From: Parachlamydiaceae bacterium
GTDB taxonomy: Bacteria; Chlamydiota; Chlamydiia; Chlamydiales; Parachlamydiaceae
Direction of reading: 5' to 3'
Length of the DNA: 10,005 nt
Assembly: GCA_013817115.1 (NCBI GenBank)
Contig: JACDDG010000064.1
Span: forward strand, 1 to 10,005
Under the pieces are notes generated by a model. That model was not told where the DNA came from. It saw nothing but the letters and a program-made list of their open reading frames with translations, and did not search any database. Position numbers and translations under genes: made by a program. Below, in pieces: positions 1 to 6,779 of this stretch. Position 1 is the stretch's first letter. Every line of letters begins with the position of its first letter.

Positions 1-53
1 CACTTACAGTTTTTGAAGTAGGGTTTAGTGACCTACTTCAAAAACTGTAAGTG
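1..53. repeat. Perfect 22-bp inverted repeat, possible terminator or palindromic element
   Basis: Bases 1-22 are the exact reverse complement of bases 32-53, with a 9-base loop between. The stem is AT-rich and may extend beyond the left edge of the window. It lies about 80 bases past the stop codon of rplS in the direction of transcription, so it could form at the 3' end of the ribosomal-protein transcript. The T-run of an intrinsic terminator would have to lie left of base 1 and cannot be seen. A dispersed palindromic repeat is an equally good reading. Confidence 0.75.
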
Positions 54-106
54 ACTCAAGGTCAAAAATGCTTAGAAAATTCGCCACTACAATCCCTGAA
101 GTCGGG

Positions 107-135
107 TTAAAACTGATCTTTTAAAAACTGATCTT
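107..135. repeat. Two tandem copies of a 14-15 bp unit at the rplS stop
   Basis: TTAAAACTGATCTT (107-120) is followed directly by TTAAAAACTGATCTT (121-135). The copies differ by one inserted A. The second copy runs into the stop codon of rplS at 135-137. This is most simply a small slippage duplication in non-coding DNA; no function is implied. Confidence 0.6.
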
Positions 136-596
136 TAGCTTTCATTCGTTGCTGAAGAAGCTTGAGCTGGCTCTTGATTAAGTTCTGCACCAGACACTTC
201 AACTGCAGCATTATTAGCAGCGAGAGCAGCACGACTAGTTTTACTTCTAAAACGAGGTTTAACTTTAGAAGCTTTACCTGAAGTTCCACGCAAGTAGTAA
301 AGTTTGCTGCGTCGTACGCTTCCTTCTTGGATAAGTTCAATCTTAGCTATACGTGGGCTATGTAGTAGGAAAACTCTTTCCATTCCTTCGCCGTAAGCGA
401 CACGGTGCACAGAAAAAGTTTCAGAAAGACCTGAACCTTTACGCGCTATAACTGTTCCGGCAAACACCTGAACACGTTCCTTTTCACCTTCGATGATGCG
501 AGTATGAACTCGTATGCTATCTCCGACTCTGAAATCACAAACCTGAGATTTCTGCTGGCCTTGCTCCAACTTTTGAATAATTGACGCTTTGCTCAT
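135..596 (-). CDS. rplS: 50S ribosomal protein L19
   Basis: The protein has 153 residues and is ribosomal protein L19, which sits at the interface between the 50S and 30S subunits. The family core fills residues 1-115 or so: the VGDSIRVHTRIIEGEKERVQ block, then FAGTVIARKGSG, then FSVHRVAYGEGMERVF, then a basic YYLRG region. The C-terminal 35-40 residues (rich in Ala, Glu, Asn and Ser) are an extension beyond the roughly 115-residue E. coli protein and probably a disordered tail. The ATG is preceded by AGGAGA about 12 bases upstream, inside the last codons of trmD, so translation is probably coupled to trmD. It is the last visible gene of the cluster. Confidence 0.97.
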   Translation of the reverse strand: MSKASIIQKLEQGQQKSQVCDFRVGDSIRVHTRIIEGEKERVQVFAGTVIARKGSGLSETFSVHRVAYGEGMERVFLLHSPRIAKIELIQEGSVRRSKLYYLRGTSGKASKVKPRFRSKTSRAALAANNAAVEVSGAELNQEPAQASSATNES

Positions 597-603
597 GATG
601 AAT

Positions 604-1299
604 CTAGTCTCCTAAGTATTTTAATAAATCAGGACGCACGCGCTTTGTTTTGTGTATCGCTTGCGCTTTGCGCCATTTGGCTATTTCTTGATGATTGCCA
701 CTGAGCAAAACCTCAGGGACATGCATCTCTTTAAATTGTTCCGGCCGAGTATAATGCGGGCAATCTAGGATCCCCATTTGATCTCGTCCGCCTTCAAAGG
801 AATCCTCGTTGGCAGCTTCTGCATGTCCTAAAACGCCAGGAATAAACCGCACTACCCCTTCGACGAGAACCACTGCAGCTGCACATCCACTTGTCAGGAC
901 ATAATCCCCGATGCTAACTTCTTCGATCTCTTCACTTTCGATAATGCGTTGATCGATCCCTTCATAGTGTCCACAGAGCAATATCAAGTGAGGGTGCGAA
1001 GCTAATTCGCGGCACTTGGCTGCAGTAAGCACCTTCCCTTGCGGTGAAAGATATATCAATTTAGCAGCAGGAGCTCTGACGCTATCAATTGCACGCACTA
1101 CCGGCCCTGGCATCATCAACATCCCCGGACCACCCCCATAAGGGCGATCGTCTACTCTGCGATGCTTATTGTCAGCGAAATCGCGAATATCGATCAGATT
1201 GATGTCCAGTTTCCCTCTCTGTTTAGCTCGTTTTAAGATACTTTCATCAAAAGGACCTCGAAAATAAGCCGGAAACAGAGAGAGAATGTCAATGTGCAT
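604..1299 (-). CDS. trmD: tRNA (guanine37-N1)-methyltransferase TrmD
   Basis: TrmD uses S-adenosylmethionine to methylate N1 of G37, next to the anticodon, which prevents +1 frameshifting. The 231 residues match the family throughout: the MHIDILSLFP start, YGGGPGM (54-60), the SAM-loop segment YLSPQGK (83-89), GHYEG (110-114), GDYVL (131-135), RFIPG (151-155), NEDSF with the catalytic Asp (D166), and LDCPHYTRP. By family alignment R151 is the second catalytic residue. The knot loop after GDYVL reads TSGCAAA, where E. coli has SGGELPA, so a glycine, the glutamate and the proline of the usual loop are all replaced. The C-terminus is about 20 residues shorter than in E. coli. The gene starts 6 bases after rpsP ends; I see no clear ribosome-binding site, so it probably depends on coupling. 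Confidence 0.95.
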   Translation of the reverse strand: MHIDILSLFPAYFRGPFDESILKRAKQRGKLDINLIDIRDFADNKHRRVDDRPYGGGPGMLMMPGPVVRAIDSVRAPAAKLIYLSPQGKVLTAAKCRELASHPHLILLCGHYEGIDQRIIESEEIEEVSIGDYVLTSGCAAAVVLVEGVVRFIPGVLGHAEAANEDSFEGGRDQMGILDCPHYTRPEQFKEMHVPEVLLSGNHQEIAKWRKAQAIHKTKRVRPDLLKYLGD

Positions 1300-1305
1300 G
1301 CGTTA

Positions 1306-1644
1306 TTAAGCTGAAGCAGCAGCCGCTTTACGGGCCTTACGTTTAGCTCTATCTTTGTTACGGCGAGCCAAAATTTGTTCAGTTTGTGCGCGCACTACGC
1401 TTGGCGCAGCTGTGTGAACTAAATTTTTAACGCTTTCTGTCATTTGAGCTCCAAGGGAGATCCAATGTTGGATGCGATCAGCTTTGATGCACAAAGTTTG
1501 ATCAACTTCTGTTTCATGCGGATTATACCAGCCGAGAGCCTCGAGGTATTTTCCATCGCGACGTGAATTAACGTCCATAACTACAACGCGATAAACCGCA
1601 TTGTTTCTACGACCTTGTTGCCGTAATCTAATTGCTAACGCCAT
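1306..1644 (-). CDS. rpsP: 30S ribosomal protein S16
   Basis: The 112-residue protein is ribosomal protein S16, an early-assembly protein of the 30S body. The signature MALAIRLRQQGRRNN, then YRVVVMD, then DGKYLEALGWYNP and the later block with GAQMTESV match the family. The tail after about residue 90 is Arg/Lys/Ala-rich and probably contacts rRNA. The ATG overlaps the last 10 bases of ffh, and a strong GGGAGG sits 6 bases upstream inside the ffh reading frame. The run ffh-rpsP-trmD-rplS resembles the widespread bacterial rpsP-(rimM)-trmD-rplS operon, but no rimM lies between rpsP and trmD here. Confidence 0.97.
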   Translation of the reverse strand: MALAIRLRQQGRRNNAVYRVVVMDVNSRRDGKYLEALGWYNPHETEVDQTLCIKADRIQHWISLGAQMTESVKNLVHTAAPSVVRAQTEQILARRNKDRAKRKARKAAAASA

Positions 1645-2963
1645 TGGGATCCTCCCATCATCTTTTGTAGTTGTTTCATATTCGGCATATTTTTAAAAAG
1701 CTGTTTTGCCTGCTTAAACATTTTTGCCAGCTTGTTGACATCGTCAATTGACGTACCACTGCCCTTTGCAATTCTTTTACGACGAGGTACTGAAAGTTCA
1801 TCTTCTTCAGAACGCTCGCGCGGCGTCATTGATTGGATGATCGCTTCTGATTTATAAAACCCCTTCTCGTCGATATCTAACTCTTTCATCGCGCTCATTC
1901 CAGGCAACATTCCGAGGAGCCCTTTGAGAGACCCCATCTTTTTAAGCATCTGCAATTGGCCTAAAAAGTCCTCGTACGTAAAGGTTGCCGTACGCATTTT
2001 GTGTTCGAGTTTTTTGACATCTTCCTCGTTAATATGCTCTTGCGCTTTTTTCACGAGGTTAATGGTATCCCCCATCCCTAGGATGCGGTCAGCCATTGAT
2101 GCCGGATTAAATAATTGTAAATCATCGACTTTTTCGCCGATACTCTCAAATTTCAACGGTTTCCCGGTTACTTCACGGATAGAAATCGCCGCACCACCGC
2201 GGGTATTACCATCAAGCATCGTCAATACTGAACCGCTGATAGCAACGCGTTTATTAAATTCGGCTGCGCTGTTAACAGCGTCCTGTCCAGTGGTTGCATT
2301 AGCCACAAAAAGAACTTCCGAAGGCTTAATCACCGCTTGTAATTTTTCAAGCTGGACCATCAATTCTTCATCAACATGCAGGCGCCCTGCAGTGTCAAAA
2401 ATCAGAAGATCGTGCTCTTCATCCTTAGCTTTTTTAATAGCTGCATGCGTAACTTTTATGGGATCCTTCTCGTTAGCGAGAATGAATACCGGCACACCAA
2501 TTTGCTCGCCTAATATCCGCAATTGATCCATTGCCGCAGGACGTTGCAAGTCGCAAGCAACTAACAAGGGCTTTTTGCACTCCCCCTTTTTTACTAGATA
2601 GCGAGCCAATTTAGCACATAAAGTCGTTTTACCAGCTCCTTGGAGGCCACACACCATAATAGAGGCAGGCTTATTTCCAATATTGAGTTTAGCCTCGGCA
2701 CCACCCATTAATTGCATGAGCTCGTCATGAACTACTTTGATAAACTGCTGTCCAGGTGTCACTGATTTAATGACAATATCACCTAGAGCTTTTTCTTTGA
2801 TACGTTTGACAAGCTCTTTAGCAACACTATAATTGACATCAGCATCCAATAAGGCAAGGCGTACTTCACTGACAGCTTCAGCAATGTTGCTTTCAGTCAG
2901 CTTTTTTTGGCCTGCCAACTTGGAAATCAAGCCATGCATTTTTTCTGTTAAAGTTCCGAGCAT
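1635..2963 (-). CDS. ffh: Signal recognition particle protein Ffh (SRP54 GTPase)
   Basis: Ffh binds 4.5S RNA and signal sequences on nascent chains and delivers ribosomes to the FtsY receptor at the membrane. I choose the ATG at 2963 (442 residues). It gives the family N-terminus (MLGTLTEKMHGLISKLAGQ) and has GGAG 9 bases upstream; an in-frame start 45 bases earlier adds 15 unrelated residues. Residues 1-90 form the N domain. The G domain has GLQGAGKTT (106-114), DLQRPAA (138-144), DTAGR (190-194) and TGQDA. The Met-rich M domain has LLGMLPGM and the RNA-binding RRKRIAKGSGTS. Oddities: the G4 motif TKxD reads TMLD (Met249), DAMTGQDA reads NATTGQDA, and GDARGG reads GNTRGG. Overlaps rpsP by 10 bases. 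Confidence 0.96.
   Translation of the reverse strand: MLGTLTEKMHGLISKLAGQKKLTESNIAEAVSEVRLALLDADVNYSVAKELVKRIKEKALGDIVIKSVTPGQQFIKVVHDELMQLMGGAEAKLNIGNKPASIMVCGLQGAGKTTLCAKLARYLVKKGECKKPLLVACDLQRPAAMDQLRILGEQIGVPVFILANEKDPIKVTHAAIKKAKDEEHDLLIFDTAGRLHVDEELMVQLEKLQAVIKPSEVLFVANATTGQDAVNSAAEFNKRVAISGSVLTMLDGNTRGGAAISIREVTGKPLKFESIGEKVDDLQLFNPASMADRILGMGDTINLVKKAQEHINEEDVKKLEHKMRTATFTYEDFLGQLQMLKKMGSLKGLLGMLPGMSAMKELDIDEKGFYKSEAIIQSMTPRERSEEDELSVPRRKRIAKGSGTSIDDVNKLAKMFKQAKQLFKNMPNMKQLQKMMGGSQWR
1651..1656 (-). promoter_or_regulatory. Shine-Dalgarno of rpsP inside the ffh 3' end
   Basis: On the minus strand GGGAGG lies 6 bases before the rpsP ATG and inside the last codons of ffh (MMGGSQWR). Ribosomes finishing ffh would stop just past the rpsP start, so the two genes are probably translationally coupled. 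Confidence 0.75.
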
Positions 2964-2972
2964 ACTTACAAA

Positions 2973-2976
2973 CTCC
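2973..2976 (-). promoter_or_regulatory. Shine-Dalgarno deciding the ffh start
   Basis: GGAG on the minus strand, 9 bases before the ATG at 2963. It favours this ATG over the longer in-frame start at 3008. Confidence 0.6.
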
Positions 2977-3007
2977 AGTGTAATTAGTAGCTTACTAAAA
3001 AAAGTCA

Positions 3008-3032
3008 TTCAAGTTCAAGGAAAAAGAACGAT
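3008..3032. repeat. Direct repeat, copy 1: duplicated end of prmC
   Basis: This 25-base stretch matches 3229-3254 with one substitution and one single-base gap. Both begin TTCAAGTTCAAG and end CGAT. Copy 2 is the coding end of prmC (residues FFFLELE on the minus strand). Copy 1 therefore resembles an old prmC tail, followed on the minus strand by an in-phase TGA when its missing base is restored. The 196 bases between the copies may be an insertion or a local duplication. Confidence 0.65.
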
Positions 3033-3216
3033 AAACGCAAAGAAGCTTAGGCAAAAATCTTTTATACAAGTTCGCCCCCCTTCTAACAGCAGTTTCACAC
3101 CAGCCAGACGGAGAGAACTTGCACCAAAAATTGCAACCGAAATTTACCGGCATTGAAAATTCCGTTAATCCGTTAACAAGAACATAAGCCCATATTCTCA
3201 GCTTGCCAACACTCCA

Positions 3217-4074
3217 TCAACCCAACTTTTCAAGTTCAAGAAAAAAGAAACGATCATGCCCGGACCAATCTTGCAGGAGTTGCATTTTTTTTACAGCACA
3301 ATCTTTAAAAATATCTAAAACTGCTTCGCCTTGCTTACTTCCAATTTCTAACCACATCTTTCCACCTGGAAGCAAGAACTGCGGCAACGCTTTCGCCAAT
3401 TGTTTATAAAATGCGAGCCCATGATCGGCAGCTACTAACGCCATCCTTGGCTCATAACTACGCACTTCAATTTCTAAGTCAGAAAATTCTTCTTCGGAAA
3501 CATACGGGGGATTGCAAACAAAATAATGCGCAGCTCGTCCTTTTAATGGTTCAAGAAAATCCCCTTCACAGAATTCCACTTCAACTTCATTTAATTCCGC
3601 ATTTTTACGAGCTACCACAAGCGCTTTTGAAGATAAATCTGACAAGACAACTTTAATTTCAGGAAAACGGCGTTTTAACGCGATTCCTATACATCCGGAA
3701 CCACAACACATATCGACCAATAACTTATCAGCCCGATCTTCCTTGGCAAGATTTGTTGCTATTGAGTCGACTAAAATTTCAGTTTCTTGGCGAGGAATTA
3801 AAACATCATGCCCTACATTTAAAGTGCAGTCAAAAAATTCGACCTTTCCTCGGATGTACTGCATTGGCTCACCTACAGCGCGACGTTTTAGAAGATTACG
3901 ACATTTTTCAAGCTCATCTTCGTTCAATGGGCGATCAAATTGAACATATAAATCTAGAGGACGGATGTCGAGGCTAAAACTAATCAGGTCGATTGCTTCG
4001 CGACGCCCATTTTTGACTCCCTTTTTTTCAAGAAAATCTGCAGACAAATTGACAATTTCTAAAAGGGTCTTCAT
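3217..4074 (-). CDS. prmC: Release factor glutamine methyltransferase PrmC (HemK)
   Basis: PrmC methylates the glutamine of the GGQ motif in peptide release factors, using S-adenosylmethionine, and so raises termination efficiency. The 285 residues show the family layout: an N-terminal helical release-factor-binding domain (1-80), the motif LIPRQETE (92-99), a SAM-binding Rossmann core with DMCCGSGCIGIAL (121-133), the acidic LSDLSSKAL loop (144-152), and the catalytic NPPY (188-191) that holds the target glutamine. Its substrate RF1 is encoded 12 bases upstream by prfA, a common bacterial pairing. The ribosome-binding site is weak, so coupling to prfA is likely. The last residues (FFFLELEKLG) are partly duplicated downstream. 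Confidence 0.95.
   Translation of the reverse strand: MKTLLEIVNLSADFLEKKGVKNGRREAIDLISFSLDIRPLDLYVQFDRPLNEDELEKCRNLLKRRAVGEPMQYIRGKVEFFDCTLNVGHDVLIPRQETEILVDSIATNLAKEDRADKLLVDMCCGSGCIGIALKRRFPEIKVVLSDLSSKALVVARKNAELNEVEVEFCEGDFLEPLKGRAAHYFVCNPPYVSEEEFSDLEIEVRSYEPRMALVAADHGLAFYKQLAKALPQFLLPGGKMWLEIGSKQGEAVLDIFKDCAVKKMQLLQDWSGHDRFFFLELEKLG
3229..3254. repeat. Direct repeat, copy 2: inside the prmC 3' end
   Basis: Partner of 3008-3032. It lies within the last dozen codons of prmC, starting just upstream of the present stop codon. The present gene ends ELEKLG, while copy 1 would give an end at ELE. Confidence 0.65.
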
Positions 4075-4086
4075 GAAGCTAAGTTC

Positions 4087-5148
4087 TCAAGTGAGTTTTT
4101 CTTGGCGAAAATGCGCTACTAAGGCTTGTGAAATCTCATCTAAATCTCCTTGAAGAATTCGATCAAGATTGTACTTTGTTAAATTAATGCGATGATCTGT
4201 CAGGCGATTTTGAGGAACGTTATAAGTCCTAATGCGCTCGGATCGATCTCCGGAACCTACTTGTAAGGCCCTAGTAGATGACATAGCAGCATGCTGTTTC
4301 TGCAGCTCTACTTCTGCAATTTTAGCTATCAATATGCGCATCGCCTTGTCTTTATTCTTGTGCTGACTGCGCTCGTCTTGACATGTAACGACAATTCCGG
4401 TGGGGAGGTGAGTAAGCCTGACAGCACTATCAGTTGTATTGACGTGCTGACCACCTGCTCCGGAAGAGCGATAGGTGTCAACTCGCAACTCTTTTTCGTC
4501 GATAACTACATCACTGGTTTCGTCTGGCTCTAGCAACACTGCAACAGTAATAGCTGAAGTATGCACACGCCCTTGCGCTTCAGTTTCCGGAACACGCTGG
4601 ATTCGATGAGTGCCCGATTCGTATTGCATGAAGCGATAGACATTAGGCCCGGTAAAGACCATGACATACTCCTTGAAGCCGCCCATATCTGAGGGGGTAC
4701 AAGAGAGCAGCTCATACTTCCAACCTCTTTGGTCGGCATGTAATTTGTACATTCGCACACAATCAGCAACAAAAAGAGCCGCTTCCTCGCCTCCGGTACC
4801 GGCTCTCAATTCTACAATTGTGTTTCGACTATCGTTTGGATCCGGCGGAATCAAGATCCCTTCCAATTCCTGACTTAATTTTTCGATAGTGCTTTCAACT
4901 TCTGCACTGTCAGCTTTCAATACTTCGATAAAATCTGCATCGGTTTCTCCGGAAAGCATTTTTGCATTGTCTACGCGCTGCTGTTCAAGCTTTTGCAATC
5001 GCTCCCAAATTGAACTGATTTCAGACAAATAAGCATGCTCTTGCGTCAACTCTTTGTATTTGCGTTGATTATCAAAGACATTTACGCTACCAAGTTGCGC
5101 TTCGACCTCAGCTAGGCGGCTGAGAAGCTTTTTGACTGCAGTTTCCAT
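4087..5148 (-). CDS. prfA: Peptide chain release factor 1 (RF1)
   Basis: RF1 reads UAA and UAG in the ribosomal A site and triggers release of the finished chain. I choose the ATG at 5148 (353 residues), which has AGAGGAA 12 bases upstream; an in-frame TTG 33 bases earlier lacks such a site. The protein shows an N-terminal coiled-coil domain (1-100), AGTGGEEAA (116-124), the codon-recognition block [14 protein letters not shown] with the PxT tripeptide (P187-T189) that marks RF1 rather than RF2, and the catalytic [10 protein letters not shown] with GGQ at 232-234. The C-terminal [12 protein letters not shown] block is also typical. It is followed by prmC, which should modify Q234. Confidence 0.97.
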   Translation of the reverse strand: METAVKKLLSRLAEVEAQLGSVNVFDNQRKYKELTQEHAYLSEISSIWERLQKLEQQRVDNAKMLSGETDADFIEVLKADSAEVESTIEKLSQELEGILIPPDPNDSRNTIVELRAGTGGEEAALFVADCVRMYKLHADQRGWKYELLSCTPSDMGGFKEYVMVFTGPNVYRFMQYESGTHRIQRVPETEAQGRVHTSAITVAVLLEPDETSDVVIDEKELRVDTYRSSGAGGQHVNTTDSAVRLTHLPTGIVVTCQDERSQHKNKDKAMRILIAKIAEVELQKQHAAMSSTRALQVGSGDRSERIRTYNVPQNRLTDHRINLTKYNLDRILQGDLDEISQALVAHFRQEKLT

Positions 5149-5160
5149 GTAAGTATTCAG

Positions 5161-5167
5161 TTCCTCT
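5161..5167 (-). promoter_or_regulatory. Shine-Dalgarno deciding the prfA start
   Basis: AGAGGAA on the minus strand lies 12 bases before the ATG at 5148. The spacing is somewhat long, but it is the best site near any candidate start. Confidence 0.5.
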
Positions 5168-5229
5168 ATCGCTAAGCGCAAAGCGCAGATATTTCGTCGT
5201 TCATTTCATATGACTTATCGTTTGATAAT

Positions 5230-5469
5230 TTACTTACGAAAACGCTTGTTAAACTTATCAACACGCCCTTCTGTATCCACGAGGCCTTTGCCGCCAGTGA
5301 AGAAAGGATGAGAAGTTGAAGAGACTGAAACAAGACAAAGAGGGTACTCGACACCTTCGAAAACTCCCACTTCTTTAGATTCCAAAGCTGAACCACACAC
5401 AAATTGATGGCCTGTTGAGGAATCCTTAAAAAGGACTTGTTTATAATTGGGATGGATATTTTTTTTCAT
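5230..5469 (-). CDS. rpmE: 50S ribosomal protein L31, type B
   Basis: The protein has 79 residues and belongs to the zinc-free (type B) L31 family, which helps bridge the two ribosomal subunits. It starts [16 protein letters not shown], has the core [18 protein letters not shown], and ends in a basic stretch (DKFNKRFRK). It lacks the CxxC zinc-binding pairs of type A L31. GGAG lies 8 bases before the ATG. It is first in the minus-strand cluster, with 81 bases before prfA, and is preceded by a divergent promoter region. The order rpmE-prfA-prmC matches my memory of chlamydial genomes. Confidence 0.94.
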   Translation of the reverse strand: MKKNIHPNYKQVLFKDSSTGHQFVCGSALESKEVGVFEGVEYPLCLVSVSSTSHPFFTGGKGLVDTEGRVDKFNKRFRK

Positions 5470-5513
5470 TGCTGATGCTCCAATGGCTTCACTATTTTTG
5501 GTTCTATCGCTTC

Positions 5514-5542
5514 ATTTTAAAGAAATGGATCTAATAATACAA
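5514..5542 (-). promoter_or_regulatory. Candidate promoter for the rpmE cluster
   Basis: On the minus strand there is TTGTAT (5537-5542), a 17-base spacer, and TAAAAT (5514-5519). The -10 matches the TATAAT consensus at 5 of 6 positions and the -35 matches TTGACA at 3 of 6. It sits about 45 bases before the rpmE ATG and would drive the whole housekeeping cluster. Confidence 0.45.
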
Positions 5543-5576
5543 GCTTAAAATATTGTGGGATATTTCAAAAATACCC

Positions 5577-5606
5577 TAGACTTCTCTTTCTCCACTTTGA
5601 TATAAT
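5577..5606 (+). promoter_or_regulatory. Promoter of the rhomboid-like gene, extended -10
   Basis: A perfect TATAAT (5601-5606) is preceded by TGA, giving the TGnTATAAT extended -10. TAGACT (5577-5582) is a 4-of-6 match to a -35 box, 18 bases upstream. The start codon follows 29 bases after the -10, so the leader would be short. It diverges from the rpmE promoter. Confidence 0.6.
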
Positions 5607-5635
5607 CAAATTAACAAGGGAAATTTTAAAACCAT

Positions 5636-6562
5636 ATGAGCTATACTCTCTCACAAGGATGGGGCCCAAACACCACATCTCGCACCCTTACCTATATAAT
5701 CGGTAGCATTGCTGTTATTAGCATTTTTTCAGCTTTGCTAGATGGAATCTTTGTCTACTACCTCGAAATGAACGGCACTCAGTCTTTCCTTAGTCTTTCC
5801 TGGAAAGGTCTAACCAATTGGTACATTTGGCAACCATTTTCGTACCTATTTGTACTCCCTTCCGGTAATGGAGGTCTCTCGCTTTATTTTTTTATTGAGC
5901 TTCTTTTTGACATGTATATTCTATGGATTATGGGAAGCGCTCTTTTAGCACGAGCCGGAGCCCAAGCATTCTGTCGCTTTTTCTTTTCTACAGGAGTTAT
6001 TACCGGCCTTTTAACATTGCTCTGGATGCCCGTTCTACAGCAATATTCCACTCTAGCGGGCCCTACAGCTCCAATAATTGCTATCATGATGGTTTGGACG
6101 ATGCTCCATGCTGAAAGTGAACTTTTACTCTTCTTTTTAATTCCCGTGAAAGCAAAATGGCTTTTTTTAGGGCTACTCGGAGTTTTCCTACTAACCGACC
6201 TATCGCACCTTAACTTCATTCACATCACCTTCATTCTCCAAAGTGTACTTATTGGATATCTGTACGGAACAATGATTTGGGGACTAAAAGGCCCTTTTAC
6301 TATTAGTTCTAAAATAGACAATTTTTTCATCAATTTTGGTAATAAGTTAAGATCTTTATCGTTTATGGGAAAATCAGATCCTATGACCTCTGATAAAGAT
6401 ACCAAGATTCTTGACTTTCACAATGGAACCCCTTATCTGGATGACGATGCTTTCATGGATCAAGCCTTAGAAAAGATATCTAAGCATGGTGAAAGATCCC
6501 TCACCTGGAGTGAACGGTCTCGCATGATGAAAATTTCTGAAAAAAAATATCCCCGAAAATAA
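5636..6562 (+). CDS. Rhomboid-family membrane protein, probably catalytically inactive
   Basis: The 308 residues hold about six membrane segments between residues 18 and 214, with the rhomboid-like order of WQPFSYLFVLP (65-75), a long hydrophobic block, then IPVKAKWLFLGLLG (169-182) and a final GYLYG (207-211). After the membrane domain comes a soluble tail with LEKISKHGERSLTWSER (278-294), like the short C-terminal motif (DKISKHGxxSLTxxE) found behind many bacterial rhomboids. Active rhomboids use a Ser in GxSG and a His in the last core helix. Here the Ser site reads AGPTAP (141-146), and the position in line with the His, counting back from GYLYG, is not His. It is therefore probably a non-proteolytic relative that binds membrane proteins. 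The ribosome-binding site is weak: AAGGGA about 14 bases upstream of the ATG. Confidence 0.75.
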   Translation: MSYTLSQGWGPNTTSRTLTYIIGSIAVISIFSALLDGIFVYYLEMNGTQSFLSLSWKGLTNWYIWQPFSYLFVLPSGNGGLSLYFFIELLFDMYILWIMGSALLARAGAQAFCRFFFSTGVITGLLTLLWMPVLQQYSTLAGPTAPIIAIMMVWTMLHAESELLLFFLIPVKAKWLFLGLLGVFLLTDLSHLNFIHITFILQSVLIGYLYGTMIWGLKGPFTISSKIDNFFINFGNKLRSLSFMGKSDPMTSDKDTKILDFHNGTPYLDDDAFMDQALEKISKHGERSLTWSERSRMMKISEKKYPRK

Positions 6563-6620
6563 TTCGCTCATGTAGCTATTGAGGCAGGAGTCAGGATCCT
6601 TCACTTTGAAGAAAAGACTG

Positions 6621-6779
6621 TATGCCGAAGAGCGTTCAAATTTTGGATTTTTGGCTGAGAAAGCCCTGGGATTAAGCGATCAAAAATGACCCAATATTAT
6701 AATATGGGGTCGTTTTGATCGCTTAATCGCGGGAGCTTTCTCTTTACCAAAAACCTAAATTTGAACGCTCTTCGGTATA
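6621..6779. mobile_element. 159-bp palindromic element, MITE-like, flanked by TA
   Basis: Bases 6621-6699 and 6700-6779 are near-complete reverse complements over about 78 bases, with a few substitutions and a small gap. The outer ends TATGCCGAAGAGCGTTCAAA and its mirror are almost perfect, as are the inner ends around GATTAAGCGATCAAAA. The centre is ATATTATAATAT, so there is essentially no loop. The ends can be read as a TA target duplication around TGCCGAAG...CTTCGGTA, as in miniature elements moved by IS630/Tc1-type transposases. It has no coding capacity. It lies 58 bases after the rhomboid-like gene and would form a long RNA hairpin in its transcript, possibly stopping transcription. Confidence 0.75.

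Larger units (their letters stand above)
2964..3216. other. Gap of about 250 bases between prmC and ffh
   Basis: This is the only long gap in the lower half of the cluster. It carries the partial copy of the prmC 3' end (3008-3032). On the minus strand there is a TATAAA at 3061-3066 that could be a -10 box for ffh, but the element 17 bases upstream (CTGTTA) is a poor -35, so a promoter here is only a suggestion. No gene was recognised in either strand. Confidence 0.45.

Noticed and set aside
1924..2526. 200-codon open frame on the plus strand opposite ffh
   Set aside because: It is an antisense shadow of ffh: the real protein on the minus strand has clear GTPase and M-domain motifs, while this frame is Ser/Cys-rich and has no recognisable domain.
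2961..3008. Upstream in-frame start of ffh at 3008
   Set aside because: It adds 15 residues without family similarity, overlaps the duplicated prmC tail and has no ribosome-binding site; the ATG at 2963 has GGAG and the family N-terminus.
4291..4873. Overlapping small frames on both strands within prfA
   Set aside because: RF1 motifs run uninterrupted through this interval in the prfA frame, so the others are shadows.
6694..6705. Back-to-back promoters from TATAAT at the centre of the palindrome
   Set aside because: The TATAAT on each strand is a by-product of the palindromic ATATTATAATAT, and no -35-like hexamer lies at the right distance on the plus strand (AGCGAT).
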